This document shows positions 6,395 to 9,184 of a stretch of 9,184 nucleotides of DNA, piece by piece. Every line of letters begins with the position of its first letter. Position 1 is the stretch's first letter. The notes beneath the pieces were generated by a model that saw nothing but the letters and a program-made list of their open reading frames with translations, was not told where the DNA came from and ran no database searches. Origin of the DNA: Kiritimatiellales bacterium (GTDB lineage: Bacteria > Verrucomicrobiota > Kiritimatiellia > Kiritimatiellales > Pontiellaceae); contig WFRA01000435.1 of NCBI GenBank assembly GCA_015486775.1, positions 1 through 9,184 of the forward strand, written 5' to 3'. The position numbers and the translations under genes are program-made.

Positions 6395-9184
<2,790 letters not shown>

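Overview
The window looks like the chromosome of a fairly GC-rich Gram-negative bacterium. My best guess is the Planctomycetes-Verrucomicrobia-Kiritimatiellota group, possibly a Pontiella-like Kiritimatiellota. That guess rests on the style of the housekeeping genes, the small DUF4160/DUF2442 pair, the GGAAACTTGAAAC-type intergenic repeat and the scattered TTCC...GGAA palindromes. It is an inference, not a proven assignment. All real genes lie on the + strand.

Layout. (1) Bases 1-287 are a scrapyard: a possible 3' end of a truncated gene, two perfect hairpins sharing a TCACA-N3-TGTGA core, a broken ORF6N-domain gene relic (98-238) and a 48-bp relic that closely resembles the 3' end of the DUF2442 gene found further on. 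(2) Bases 284-809 hold two overlapping small genes, DUF4160 then DUF2442. (3) Bases 806-2353 are guaA (GMP synthase); its ATG overlaps the DUF2442 stop as ATGA. (4) Bases 2354-2447 are a short spacer with a GGAAACTT-type tandem repeat. (5) Bases 2448-6370 are a two-gene, lower-GC restriction-modification island. Its first gene is a DNA methyltransferase carrying a RadC-type N-terminal helix-hairpin-helix domain; its second is a 912-residue type IIG-like protein with nuclease, methyltransferase and specificity regions. The two overlap by ATGA. (6) carB (carbamoyl-phosphate synthase large subunit) starts at 6395 and runs off the right edge just before its allosteric domain.

How they fit together. 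guaA and carB are core nucleotide-biosynthesis genes. The restriction-modification pair sits between them with only 94 and 24 bases on either side, which looks like insertion of a defence cassette between two housekeeping genes. carB has its own ribosome binding site but no visible separate promoter or upstream terminator, so it may be read from the cassette.

The most interesting items are the RadC-N/methyltransferase fusion and a 17-bp palindrome of the type nTTCCRATCCTTGGAAn. The palindrome recurs inside DUF2442, guaA and carB, in two reading frames and often with locally unusual codons, and I did not find it in the restriction-modification genes. Homopolymer tracts in the type IIG gene and the gene debris upstream of DUF4160 also deserve a look.
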